From contig NZ_JOFL01000003.1 in NCBI RefSeq assembly GCF_000719265.1, forward strand, positions 124,001 through 188,000: a stretch of DNA of 64,000 bases, given 5' to 3'. Positions within the stretch are counted from its first letter, which is position 1, and every line of letters begins with the position of its first letter. The DNA is from Streptomyces roseoverticillatus (GTDB lineage Bacteria; Actinomycetota; Actinomycetes; Streptomycetales; Streptomycetaceae). Made by a program: the position numbers and the translations under genes. Positions 44,224 to 52,383 of the stretch are shown here, in pieces. The notes beneath the pieces were generated by a model. It saw only the letters and a list, made by a program, of their open reading frames with translations. It was not told where the DNA came from and did not search any database.

Positions 44224-44973
44224 TCAGATGCCGATGTGCTGCCGCAGCAGGGCCCGGAAGTCCCGGTCGAACGCCTCGTAGCGGCGCCGCAGCCCCTCCC
44301 CCGGCCAGTCCGCCGGGAGCAGGGCCTCCGGCAGGACCGGGTCCGCCAGGAGGTGGCGGAGGACGGCGGCCGAGACCGTGAAGCGCCCGGCGAGGTCCGC
44401 CGTGCGGTCCTCGCGGAGGGCGGCCTCCAGGGCCCGGGCCCGGGCGGCCCAGCCGTCCAGGTCCCACAGGGCCGCCGCGAGGGCCGCCGGATCGCCCTCC
44501 GGGGCGCCGGTGAACAGCGCGCACTGGGCCGTGACGACCGGCGGCCGGTCCCGCGGCTCCCGCAGGAGGTTGGCCGGGCGCATCCAGCAGCCCTCGCGGA
44601 GCTCGCCGAGCCGGAGCGCGGCCATGGCCTGCCGGAAGGCGGCGCGGTCGGGCGCGGAGCGGCGGTCGGCCGTGACGACGGCGATCTCCCAGTCGCCCTC
44701 CCAGCACACGGTGCGGGGCGCCCTGCTGTCGTCCTGGCGGGCCTGGCGGGCGACGAGCCGGTCGGTGAGCCGGTAGGTGCCGTCGTGCTGCTCCAGGTCC
44801 CCCGCCGCGACCATCCGGGTCAGGGCCGTCCGCACCGTGCCCTCCGCGGTCCCGAAGAGCTCCCCCACGCGGACGAGGGCGCGGGCGGGCAGAGCGGGCG
44901 GGTGGTGCCCCAGGAGCGTGGAGAGTACGACCGAGCGCGCGGTCAGGGGGCGCAGCGAAAGGGATTCGTCCAT
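44224..44973 (-). CDS. PaaX-family transcriptional regulator
   Basis: A 249-residue regulator with an N-terminal winged helix (RALVRVGELFGTAEGTVRTA and LTRMVAAGDLEQHDGTYRLT) and the C-terminal PaaX domain (WEGDWEIAVVTADRRSAPDR, LREGCWMRPANLL). PaaX proteins sense CoA thioesters such as phenylacetyl-CoA. It is divergent from an acyl-CoA dehydrogenase and crotonase, its probable targets. The intergenic gap holds a tandem repeat. ATG at 44973 starts the conserved sequence. Confidence 0.87.
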   Translation of the reverse strand: MDESLSLRPLTARSVVLSTLLGHHPPALPARALVRVGELFGTAEGTVRTALTRMVAAGDLEQHDGTYRLTDRLVARQARQDDSRAPRTVCWEGDWEIAVVTADRRSAPDRAAFRQAMAALRLGELREGCWMRPANLLREPRDRPPVVTAQCALFTGAPEGDPAALAAALWDLDGWAARARALEAALREDRTADLAGRFTVSAAVLRHLLADPVLPEALLPADWPGEGLRRRYEAFDRDFRALLRQHIGI

Positions 44974-44979
44974 GACCGG

Positions 44980-45013
44980 CCCCAACCTACCCACCGCCCC
45001 AACCTACCCACCG
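44980..45013. repeat. Perfect 17-bp tandem repeat in PaaX/AidB divergent promoter
   Basis: CCCCAACCTACCCACCG occurs twice back to back just upstream of the PaaX gene start. It may be slippage or a pair of binding sites; on the reverse strand each unit holds TAGGTT, a possible -10. Confidence 0.7.
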
Positions 45014-45100
45014 CCCCGCCTGCCGCCCCTCACGGTCTATCCATTACGGTCTCGGATCACGCATCATGAAAGTGTAATGCCGCCACCGCAGGAGGTCGCC

Positions 45101-46747
45101 GTGAGCGCCACGCACGAAGTCTTCAACCAGGCCCCGCCCCTGACCGGCTTCACCACCGCCGACGACCCCGCCCTGCTGGAGGCGCTGCGCCGCGACGGCG
45201 GCGCGTGGGGCGAGGCCGGGGTCCGCGAGCTGGGCGCGCGGGCCGGGTCGGAGGAGGTGCAGGACTGGGCGCGCCTGGCCGAGGCGCACCCGCCGGTGCT
45301 GCGCACCCACGACCGGTACGGCCACCGCATCGACGAGGTCGAGTTCCACCCCGCCTGGCACCGGCTGATGGCCGCCGCCGTGGCGAGCGGTCAGCACGCC
45401 GCCCCCTGGGCCGATCCCCGCCCCGGCGCGCACTTGGTGCGGGCGGCGAAGTTCTACGCGTGGGCCCAGGCCGAGCCCGGCCACGGCTGCCCGGTCTCGA
45501 TGACGTACGCCGCCGTCCCCGCGCTCCGCGCCCAGCCGGAGCTCGCCGCCGCCTACGAGCCGCTGCTGGCCTCCCGCACGTACGACTACGGGCTGCGCCC
45601 CCCGCTCGGCAAGCAGGGCCTGATCGCGGGCATGTCGATGACGGAGAAGCAGGGCGGCTCGGACGTCCGCGCCAACACCACCACGGCCGTGCCGGCGGGC
45701 GACGGCTCGTACGTCATCACCGGCCACAAGTGGTTCACTTCCGCGCCGATGAGCGACGTCTTCCTCGTCCTCGCGCAGGCCGAGGAGGGGCTCACCTGCT
45801 TCCTGATGCCGCGCGTCCTGCCCGACGGCACCCGCAACGCCATGCGCCTGCAGCGCCTCAAGGACAAGCTCGGCAACCGCTCCAACGCCTCGGCCGAGAT
45901 CGAGTACGAACAGGCCGTGGCCTGGCCGGTCGGCGAGCCGGGCCGCGGGGTGCGCACGATCGTCGAGATGGTGAACATGACCCGGCTCGACTGCGTCCTC
46001 GGCTCCGCGGCCGGCATGCGCGCGGGCCTGCGGCAGGCCCTGCACCACACGGCGCACCGCAAGGCGTTCGGGGCGGAGCTGATCGACCAGCCGCTGATGC
46101 GCAACGTCCTGGCCGACCTCGCCGTGGAGTCGGAGGCCGCGACGGTCCTCGCGATGCGGCTGGCGGCGGCGGTCGACCGCTCGGTGGCGGGCGACGCCGC
46201 CGAGGGCGCGCTGCGCCGGCTCGCGCTCGCCGCCGGGAAGTACTGGGTCTGCAAGCGCGGCAGCACGCACGCGGCCGAGGCGCTGGAGTGCCTGGGCGGC
46301 AACGGCTACGTCGAGGAGTCCGGCATGCCGCGGCTCTACCGCGAGGCCCCGCTGCTGTCCATCTGGGAGGGCTCGGGCAACGTCGCCGCCCTCGACGTGC
46401 TGCGCGCGCTCGCCAAGGAACCGGCCGCCCTGGACGCCTACTTCGCCGAGGTCGGCGCCGCGGCGGGCGCGGACGCCCGGCTCGACGCCGCGGCCGCGCG
46501 CGTACGGGACCTGCTCGGTTCGCTCGGCGACCCCGGCCGCGCCCAGCTCCTGGCCAGGCGCCTCGCCGAGCAGCTCACCCTCGTCCTCCAGGGCAGCCTG
46601 CTGGTCCGGTACAGCACCCCTGCCGTGGCCGACGCCTTCTGCGCCTCCCGCCTGGACGGGGAGTGGGGCCACGCCTTCGGCACGCTGCCGCCGGGGGCGG
46701 ACCTGGGGCAGATCCTCGACCGCGCCGCGCCGAAGGCCGAGCGGTGA
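45101..46747 (+). CDS. AidB-type acyl-CoA dehydrogenase
   Basis: A 548-residue flavoprotein of the AidB branch: GHGCPVSMTYAAVPALRAQP, GMSMTEKQGGSDVRANTT (FAD region), GHKWFTSAPMSDVFLVLAQA, LGGNGYVEESGMPRLYREAP and LLSIWEGSGNVAALDVLRAL. E. coli AidB is induced by alkylation and binds DNA; here the divergent PaaX regulator and the crotonase downstream point to acyl-CoA breakdown instead. GTG at 45101 is preferred because GGAGG lies five bases upstream; ATG at 45077 is in frame. Confidence 0.9.
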   Translation: MSATHEVFNQAPPLTGFTTADDPALLEALRRDGGAWGEAGVRELGARAGSEEVQDWARLAEAHPPVLRTHDRYGHRIDEVEFHPAWHRLMAAAVASGQHAAPWADPRPGAHLVRAAKFYAWAQAEPGHGCPVSMTYAAVPALRAQPELAAAYEPLLASRTYDYGLRPPLGKQGLIAGMSMTEKQGGSDVRANTTTAVPAGDGSYVITGHKWFTSAPMSDVFLVLAQAEEGLTCFLMPRVLPDGTRNAMRLQRLKDKLGNRSNASAEIEYEQAVAWPVGEPGRGVRTIVEMVNMTRLDCVLGSAAGMRAGLRQALHHTAHRKAFGAELIDQPLMRNVLADLAVESEAATVLAMRLAAAVDRSVAGDAAEGALRRLALAAGKYWVCKRGSTHAAEALECLGGNGYVEESGMPRLYREAPLLSIWEGSGNVAALDVLRALAKEPAALDAYFAEVGAAAGADARLDAAAARVRDLLGSLGDPGRAQLLARRLAEQLTLVLQGSLLVRYSTPAVADAFCASRLDGEWGHAFGTLPPGADLGQILDRAAPKAER

Positions 46748-47616
46748 CGGCGGACGGGGGCGCGGGGCGGAACGGCCCCGCGGGAGCGGGCAGTCGCTCC
46801 TCCGGCGGGCGTCCCCCGGCGGTCCGTACCGAACGCCGCGGCCCCGTCACCACCGTCATCCTGTCCCGGCCGGACGTCCGCAACGCCGTCGACGGGCCGA
46901 CCGCGCGCCTGCTCGCCGACGCCTTCCGCTCCTTCGAGGCCGACGACGAGGCCCTCGTCGCGGTGCTGTGGGGCGAGGGCGGCACGTTCTGCGCCGGAGC
47001 CGACCTGAAGGCGTTCGGCAGCGAGCGCGGCAACCGGGTGGAGCCCGGCGGCGACGGCCCGATGGGGCCCACACGGATGCGGCTGCCGAAGCCGGTCGTC
47101 GCGGCGGTCAGCGGGCACGCCGTCGCGGGCGGCCTGGAGCTCGCGCTCTGGTGCGACCTGCGGGTTGCCGAGGAGGACGCCGTCTTCGGGGTCTTCTGCC
47201 GCCGCTGGGGCGTGCCGCTGATCGACGGCGGCACGGTCCGCCTGCCCCGCCTGGTCGGCACGGGCCGCGCCCTGGACATGGTGCTGACGGGCCGCCCGGT
47301 CCCGGCCCCCGAGGCGTACGCGATGGGGCTCGCCGACCGCGTCGTCCCCACGGGCACGGCCCGTGCCGCCGCGGAACGGCTGGCCGCGGAGATCGCCCGC
47401 TTCCCCCAGGACTGCCTGCGCGGCGACCGGGCCTCCGTCCTCGGCCAGGAGGGCCTCGGCGAGGAGGCGGCGATGGCTGCCGAATTCGCCCACGGCAAGG
47501 ATTCGTTGGCCGGAGCCGCCGAGGGAGCGGCGCGCTTCGCCGCCGGCGCGGGCCGGCACGGGGGCTTCGCTCCTCCGCCCCGTTCGTCCTTCTTGCCGGG
47601 TGAATCCCGCACATAA
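46744..47616 (+). CDS. Enoyl-CoA hydratase/isomerase family protein (crotonase)
   Basis: A 290-residue crotonase: TVILSRPDVRNAVDG, oxyanion-hole block GGTFCAGADLKAFGS, then VSGHAVAGGLELALWCDLRV, and RRWGVPLIDGGTVRLPRLVG. The first 25 residues are Gly/Arg/Ser-rich and precede the fold. The GTG overlaps the AidB stop by four bases, so the pair is coupled and probably acts in sequence on an acyl-CoA. Substrate unknown. Confidence 0.88.
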   Translation: MTADGGAGRNGPAGAGSRSSGGRPPAVRTERRGPVTTVILSRPDVRNAVDGPTARLLADAFRSFEADDEALVAVLWGEGGTFCAGADLKAFGSERGNRVEPGGDGPMGPTRMRLPKPVVAAVSGHAVAGGLELALWCDLRVAEEDAVFGVFCRRWGVPLIDGGTVRLPRLVGTGRALDMVLTGRPVPAPEAYAMGLADRVVPTGTARAAAERLAAEIARFPQDCLRGDRASVLGQEGLGEEAAMAAEFAHGKDSLAGAAEGAARFAAGAGRHGGFAPPPRSSFLPGESRT

Positions 47617-47699
47617 AACACACAGTTCTTCATCCCTTCGGTGGGATTGCCCCCGTCGCCGGGCAGTTGAGGGCTGGACAACCGGCAGGATCTCTCCTC

Positions 47700-48716
47700 G
47701 TGAGCGGATGGGTGCGCGCAGGGCGTGCGGGGATCGTGGCCTTCGCGGCCGTACTGGCGACGGCGGGCGCAGCGGCGGGAGCCGGGCCCGTTCCGGGGGA
47801 GGACCCCGGTGCCGGGCAGGTACGGGGCCGCACCGTCCGGCCCGGCGGACCGCCGGCGGGAGCCGTCGAGCGGACGCACAGCGTCGCGCCGGCTGCCCGC
47901 CGGGCCGTACAGGCCGGCGGACAGCGCCACGCCGATGGGCAACGCCGGGAGGACGGGCGGCGCTCGGCCGGCCGACAGCGCCCGGCCGACGGCGGCCACC
48001 ACCGCATTGATGAGCAGCACTGGACGGACGGGCAGCGCACGGCAGGCAGGCAGCACCGGGACGACGGACCGCGCCACGCCGGCAAACAGCGCCACGCCGG
48101 CGGTGGTCAGCGGCGCCTGGCCGGGGCCGGCCAAGAACGCCCGGCCGGCAGTCCGCCGCCGCCCGAGTCCCGCCACCGCCCCGGCTCCGCCCTCGTCGAG
48201 TACGGTCCCGGCCGGCTCCGCGTGGTGGCCGGCGATCCCGGAGATCCCGGCGACGACACCGCCGCCGCGCTGATCGTGAACAGGCCCGGCTGCCTCACCC
48301 TCACCGCAGGTGACGCGGCAGCCTCCGCGACGCTCGTCATCGGCTGCCACCAGACCCCGCCCCCGGACCCGCCGGCTCCTCCGCAGCCACCCGCACCCCG
48401 GCCCGTACCGCCACCGCCGTCCCGGCCCGCACCGCCGCCCCCTGCGCCCCGGGTGCACCACGCGCCGGCAGCGCCCGTGGCGGTCATCGCGCCGCGGGCC
48501 GTCGTGGCGGCGCCGCGCCGCGAGCCGCCCCCCGCACCTGAGCCCACGCCGCCGGCGCCCCCGCACATCGTCCCGCGCGCCTATCACCAGTCCGCCGCGC
48601 CACCGCCCCCGGGCGGCGCGTCGCTGGTCACGCTCACCCTGCTGCTGACCGCCCCGGCCGTGCTCGCCGCCGCCATGCTGCGGCCGCGGGGAGGCGGCAG
48701 CGGGCGCCGCGGCTGA
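47700..48716 (+). CDS. Repetitive Pro/His-rich secreted or membrane-anchored protein
   Basis: A 338-residue protein I do not recognise. It has an N-terminal signal-like helix (IVAFAAVLATAGAAAGAG). Residues about 75-155 are a hydrophilic repeat with loosely repeated ADGQR, SAGRQ, TDGQR and HAGKQ. A compact segment with one pair of Cys (NRPGCLTLTAGDAA and VIGCHQ) precedes a Pro-rich stretch with PPPP runs. The C-terminus has a membrane helix (LVTLTLLLTAPAVLAAAML) and a basic tail. This suggests a wall-spanning, membrane-anchored surface protein. GTG at 47700 fits the signal peptide; a TTG 11 codons earlier is possible. Confidence 0.6.
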   Translation: MSGWVRAGRAGIVAFAAVLATAGAAAGAGPVPGEDPGAGQVRGRTVRPGGPPAGAVERTHSVAPAARRAVQAGGQRHADGQRREDGRRSAGRQRPADGGHHRIDEQHWTDGQRTAGRQHRDDGPRHAGKQRHAGGGQRRLAGAGQERPAGSPPPPESRHRPGSALVEYGPGRLRVVAGDPGDPGDDTAAALIVNRPGCLTLTAGDAAASATLVIGCHQTPPPDPPAPPQPPAPRPVPPPPSRPAPPPPAPRVHHAPAAPVAVIAPRAVVAAPRREPPPAPEPTPPAPPHIVPRAYHQSAAPPPPGGASLVTLTLLLTAPAVLAAAMLRPRGGGSGRRG

Positions 48717-48855
48717 CGCCCGCACGCCCCGCCCGGCGTCCGTCCGAACCGGTGGCCGCGCGGTCCTCCGCACCGCCCGGCCGCCGGCGCCCTTCGCGCA
48801 CCTCAGCCGTACCCGCACCAGCCCGTACCCGCACTCTCGTCTCCGGAGGTTCCCC

Positions 48856-49611
48856 TTGTCCGAGTGGCTGGTCCTGGTTCTCGCCATGGCCGCGGCATGC
48901 GCGGTCGTGCTGACCATCACCGTGCTCAGGGAGCGCAGGCTCAGCGAGGACGACGACCCGAGCGAGACGCCCGACGTCATCGAGTACATGACGATGATGG
49001 TCGGCGTCGTCTACGCCATCGTGCTGGGCCTGGCCATCGCCGGTGTCTGGGAGGCCCGCAACAGCGCCCAGGACGTGGTCCGCGCCGAGGCCCAGGCGCT
49101 GCACGAGGTCAGCGAGCGGGTGCAGGCGTACGCCCCCGCGGCGCGGGACCGCACCCGCGAGGACGTCAACACCTACGTGACGTACGTGGTGCACAAGGAG
49201 TGGCCCGTCATGCTCAAGCGCGGCGAGCTCACCGACCGCGGGGCGATGCTGCTGGACAAGGTGCGCGAGGACCTCACCTCGTACGAGCCGCGCAACGACC
49301 ACGAGGGCCAGTCCTACCAGCCGCTGCTGGACCAGGTCGGCGCCGCGGACACCGCGCGCAACACCCGGGCGCAGAACGCGGGCGACACGATGCCGGGCGT
49401 GGTGTGGTTCGGGCTGGTCGCGGGCGCGCTGGTGGCCGTGGGGCTGATCTTCACGCTGCAGATCCGGCGCTCGCCGCGCGAGCTGCTCCTGGCGGGTCTC
49501 TACAGCGCCCTGATCGCCTTCCTGCTCTTCCTCATCTGGGACTTCAACGCGCCGTTCGGCCACGAGATCGCCGATGCGACGAGCCCGTTCACGGATTTGT
49601 TCGCCGCCTGA
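48856..49611 (+). CDS. DUF4239 (bestrophin-like) membrane protein
   Basis: A 251-residue protein with four membrane helices: residues 4-23, a second near 46-66 (MMVGVVYAIVLGLAIAGVWE), and two at the C-terminus (VVWFGLVAGALVAVGLIFTL; LLAGLYSALIAFLLFLIWDF). A charged helical region lies between. The pattern is DUF4239, loosely related to bestrophin channels; function unproven. The start is TTG at 48856 with GGAGG six bases upstream. Confidence 0.85.
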   Translation: MSEWLVLVLAMAAACAVVLTITVLRERRLSEDDDPSETPDVIEYMTMMVGVVYAIVLGLAIAGVWEARNSAQDVVRAEAQALHEVSERVQAYAPAARDRTREDVNTYVTYVVHKEWPVMLKRGELTDRGAMLLDKVREDLTSYEPRNDHEGQSYQPLLDQVGAADTARNTRAQNAGDTMPGVVWFGLVAGALVAVGLIFTLQIRRSPRELLLAGLYSALIAFLLFLIWDFNAPFGHEIADATSPFTDLFAA

Positions 49612-49698
49612 GCGCACCTACGGCCGTAGCAACTCCACATCCCGAGCGGCTCCTCAGCCCGAGCAACTCCACGGCCCGAGCGGCTCGATGGCGCGTGC

Positions 49699-50988
49699 TC
49701 ACCACCTGACGGGCAGGTGTTTGAGGCCGTTCTGGAAGTTCGACGTGAGCCGCACCGCCTCGCCCGCCCGCTCCAGGCCGGGCAGCCGGTCGAGGACCGC
49801 CCGCAGCAGGGCGCGCATCTGCGCGCGGGCGAGGTGGGCTCCCAGGCAGAAGTGCGGGCCGAAGCCGAAACTGACATGGTCGTTGGGGCTGCGGGTGATG
49901 TCGAAGCGGTCCGGGTCGGGGAAGACGCGCTCGTCGCGGTTGGCGGACGGGTGGAAGACCACGACCTTCTCGCCGCGCCGGACGCGCTGCCCGCCGAGCT
50001 CGGTGTCGCGGGCGGCGGTGCGCCGGAAGTGCACGACCGGCGACCAGTAGCGCAGCATCTCCTCCACGGCCGGGGGGATCAGCTCCGGCCGGGAGCGCAG
50101 GAGCGCGAACTGGCCGGGGTGGTCGAGGAGCGCGAGCATCCCCCCGGGCAGGGCGTTCCGCGGGGCCTCGCTCCCCGCGACCGCGAAGAGGAAGAACATC
50201 ATCTCGAACTCGTCCCGCGTCAGGCCCCCTTCGCGCATCACGGCCATCACGCTGCCGGGCGCGGGCCGCTCGGCCAGGGCGTGGGCGTAGTGGAACATGT
50301 CGGCCAGCGCCTCGCGCGAGCGCGGGTTGACCGGGTACCCGTCGGGCCGGGTGCGCGGGGCGGGGCGGCGGGCGAGGGCCTCGCGGCCCATGGGTGTGAG
50401 CCCGTCCGGGGCGGCGGTGTCCGACCGTGCGTAGTCCGTGTCCTGGTAGCCGATGATCCGGTTCGCCCAGTCGTAGATCAGCGCGCCGTCTTCCTCCGGC
50501 ACGCCCAGGATGTGGGCGAGGGTCCGCACGGGCAGGTCGGCGGTGAGCGCCACGAGGTCGGCCTCGCCGCGGGCGGCGACGCCGTCGACCAGCGCGCGGG
50601 CGCGTGAGCCGATCACGGCTTCCAGTTCGCGCACGGCGCGCGGCGTGAGCGACGCGGCGACGATCCGGCGCAATCTGCTGTGGCCGGGCGGGTCCTGGTT
50701 GAGCATGGTGGCCCGTACGAAGTGCAGGTCGGCCTCGGTGTCGGGGTCGCGCAGCTGGGTGGCGCCCAGGTGCGAGGAGAAGGTCTCCGGGCTGCGCAGG
50801 ACGTGTTTGACGTCGGCGTGCCGGAAGACCGCCCAGAAGCCGGGGCCCGGCGGCCAGGGGCCGACGGCCGGTTCGCCGATGCGGCACACGGGGCTCTCGT
50901 CCCGCAGCTCCCGGAAGCGCGCGTACGGCACGCCGCGGGCGTAGGTGGCGGGCAGGAAGACGTCGGCGGTCACCTGTTCTACGGTCAC
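49699..50988 (-). CDS. Cytochrome P450
   Basis: A 429-residue soluble bacterial P450. The heme-binding loop FGFGPHFCLGAHLAR (Cys381) and the K-helix region (VEEMLRYWSPVVHFRRTA) are intact. The I-helix oxygen-binding motif is altered: FAVAGSEAPRNALPG has Ala-Pro where AG-x-[ET]-T is usual, so the proton-relay Thr is missing. The HFCLGAHLAR loop and the RNALPGGM helix recall the steroid/fatty-acid hydroxylase group (CYP124/125/142); substrate unproven. GTG at 50988 is probably leaderless. It is divergent from the ergothioneine operon. Confidence 0.92.
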   Translation of the reverse strand: MTVEQVTADVFLPATYARGVPYARFRELRDESPVCRIGEPAVGPWPPGPGFWAVFRHADVKHVLRSPETFSSHLGATQLRDPDTEADLHFVRATMLNQDPPGHSRLRRIVAASLTPRAVRELEAVIGSRARALVDGVAARGEADLVALTADLPVRTLAHILGVPEEDGALIYDWANRIIGYQDTDYARSDTAAPDGLTPMGREALARRPAPRTRPDGYPVNPRSREALADMFHYAHALAERPAPGSVMAVMREGGLTRDEFEMMFFLFAVAGSEAPRNALPGGMLALLDHPGQFALLRSRPELIPPAVEEMLRYWSPVVHFRRTAARDTELGGQRVRRGEKVVVFHPSANRDERVFPDPDRFDITRSPNDHVSFGFGPHFCLGAHLARAQMRALLRAVLDRLPGLERAGEAVRLTSNFQNGLKHLPVRW

Positions 50989-50994
50989 GCGGGG

Positions 50995-51025
50995 ACGGTA
51001 GACCCTCCTCTGGCGGGCGGGTCAA
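50995..51025 (-). promoter_or_regulatory. P450 promoter (leaderless)
   Basis: On the reverse strand, TTGACC (51025-51020) and TACCGT (51000-50995) are 19 bases apart, and six bases separate TACCGT from the GTG at 50988. No Shine-Dalgarno is present. Confidence 0.6.
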
Positions 51026-51084
51026 GGGCTCGCCACAATGTGTGGGGTGACCATCGGCCGGCACAACGGACGGAGGTACGGACA

Positions 51085-52383
51085 GTGACCGACATCAAGT
51101 CCGGCACAGCGGGCCCGCCCCGCGTCGTCGACGAGGCCGAGGCGGAGGCCCTGATCCACGGGATCTGTTTCAAGACGGGCCCGCCGCGCTTCCTCGGTGT
51201 CGAACTGGAATGGCTCGTCCACGACCTGCAGGATCCCTCCCGGCCCGTCTCCCCCCGCCGCCTGGCAGCCGCCGCCGACCGGCTGCGGGCCCTCCCGTTC
51301 CGCTCTCTGATCACGATCGAGCCCGGTGGCCAGCTGGAGTTCAGCTCCCGGCCCGCGGAGTCCCTCACCGCCTGTGTGGAAGAGGTCTCCGCCGATCTGG
51401 CCGCGGCCCGCCCGGCGCTCCGCTCCCTCGGCCTCTCCCTCGCCGGTTACGGCAAGGATCCCTGGCATCCCCCGCGCCGCGTCCTGACCACGCCCCGCTA
51501 CCGGGCGATGGAGGACTTCCACGACCACTGGGGCGGCGCCGGCCGCACCGTGATGACGAAGACCGCCTCGGTGCAGGTGTGCGTCGACGCCGGGCACGAG
51601 GAGCCCGGGCCGCTCGGCTTCGGGCGGCGCTGGCGGCTGGCCCACCTGCTGGGCGCCGTCCTCGTCGCCGCGTTCGCCAACTCCCCGCTGGACGGGGGCC
51701 GTCCCACCGGCTGGCGCTCCACCCGGCAGGCCTGCTACGAGCGGATGGACCCGAGCCGCACGGTGGCCCCGGACGAGGACCTCGACCCGCGGGCGGCGTG
51801 GGCCGCGTACGCCCTGGACGCGCGGATCATGTGCGTACGGTCCGGGGAGGGCCCGTGGGAGCCGCCCTGGGGGCTGGACCTGCGCGGCTGGACCCGTTCG
51901 GCGCGGCCCCGGCCGGCCACCGCGGAGGACGTGGCGTACCACCTGACCACGCTCTTCCCCCCGGTGCGGCCGCGGGGGCACCTGGAGCTGCGCATGATCG
52001 ACGCCCAGCCGGGCGAGGACGGCTGGGTGGTGCCGCTGGCCGTCACGGCCGCGCTCTTCGACGATCCCGTGGCCGCCGAGACGTCCTACCGGGCCGTCAA
52101 GGCCCTGGCCGATACGGCGGGCCGGGAGCCCGCCCCGCGCAACGCGCTCTGGCGCACCGCCTCGCGCGCCGGGCTCGCCGACCCCGAGCTGCACGCCGCC
52201 GCCGTCGTCTGCTTCGCCGCCGCCCGCGAGGCCCTGCCCAGGCTCGGCGCCACGTCCCGCGTGCTGGCGGCCGTCGACGCCTTCACCGGGCGCTACGTCG
52301 ACCGCGGCCGATGTCCCGCCGACGACCTCCTGGACCGGCTCGCCGGCGAGCCGGTCCGGGAGAGCAAGGAGAGCACCGCATGA
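51085..52383 (+). CDS. egtA: EgtA, glutamate-cysteine ligase
   Basis: This 432-residue ATP-dependent ligase makes gamma-glutamylcysteine, the sulfur donor for ergothioneine. Features are RFLGVELEWLVHD (acidic metal/ATP region), ITIEPGGQLEFSSRP, TKTASVQVCVDAGHE and HLELRMIDAQPGED. It starts an operon egtABCD with short overlaps throughout. GTG at 51085 follows GGAGG by nine bases; the ATGA overlap couples it to egtB. Confidence 0.93.
   Translation: MTDIKSGTAGPPRVVDEAEAEALIHGICFKTGPPRFLGVELEWLVHDLQDPSRPVSPRRLAAAADRLRALPFRSLITIEPGGQLEFSSRPAESLTACVEEVSADLAAARPALRSLGLSLAGYGKDPWHPPRRVLTTPRYRAMEDFHDHWGGAGRTVMTKTASVQVCVDAGHEEPGPLGFGRRWRLAHLLGAVLVAAFANSPLDGGRPTGWRSTRQACYERMDPSRTVAPDEDLDPRAAWAAYALDARIMCVRSGEGPWEPPWGLDLRGWTRSARPRPATAEDVAYHLTTLFPPVRPRGHLELRMIDAQPGEDGWVVPLAVTAALFDDPVAAETSYRAVKALADTAGREPAPRNALWRTASRAGLADPELHAAAVVCFAAAREALPRLGATSRVLAAVDAFTGRYVDRGRCPADDLLDRLAGEPVRESKESTA

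Noticed and set aside
45101..46747. AidB-type gene as a DNA-alkylation defence system
   Set aside because: The adjacent PaaX regulator and coupled crotonase favour acyl-CoA metabolism; nothing here links it to an ada regulon.
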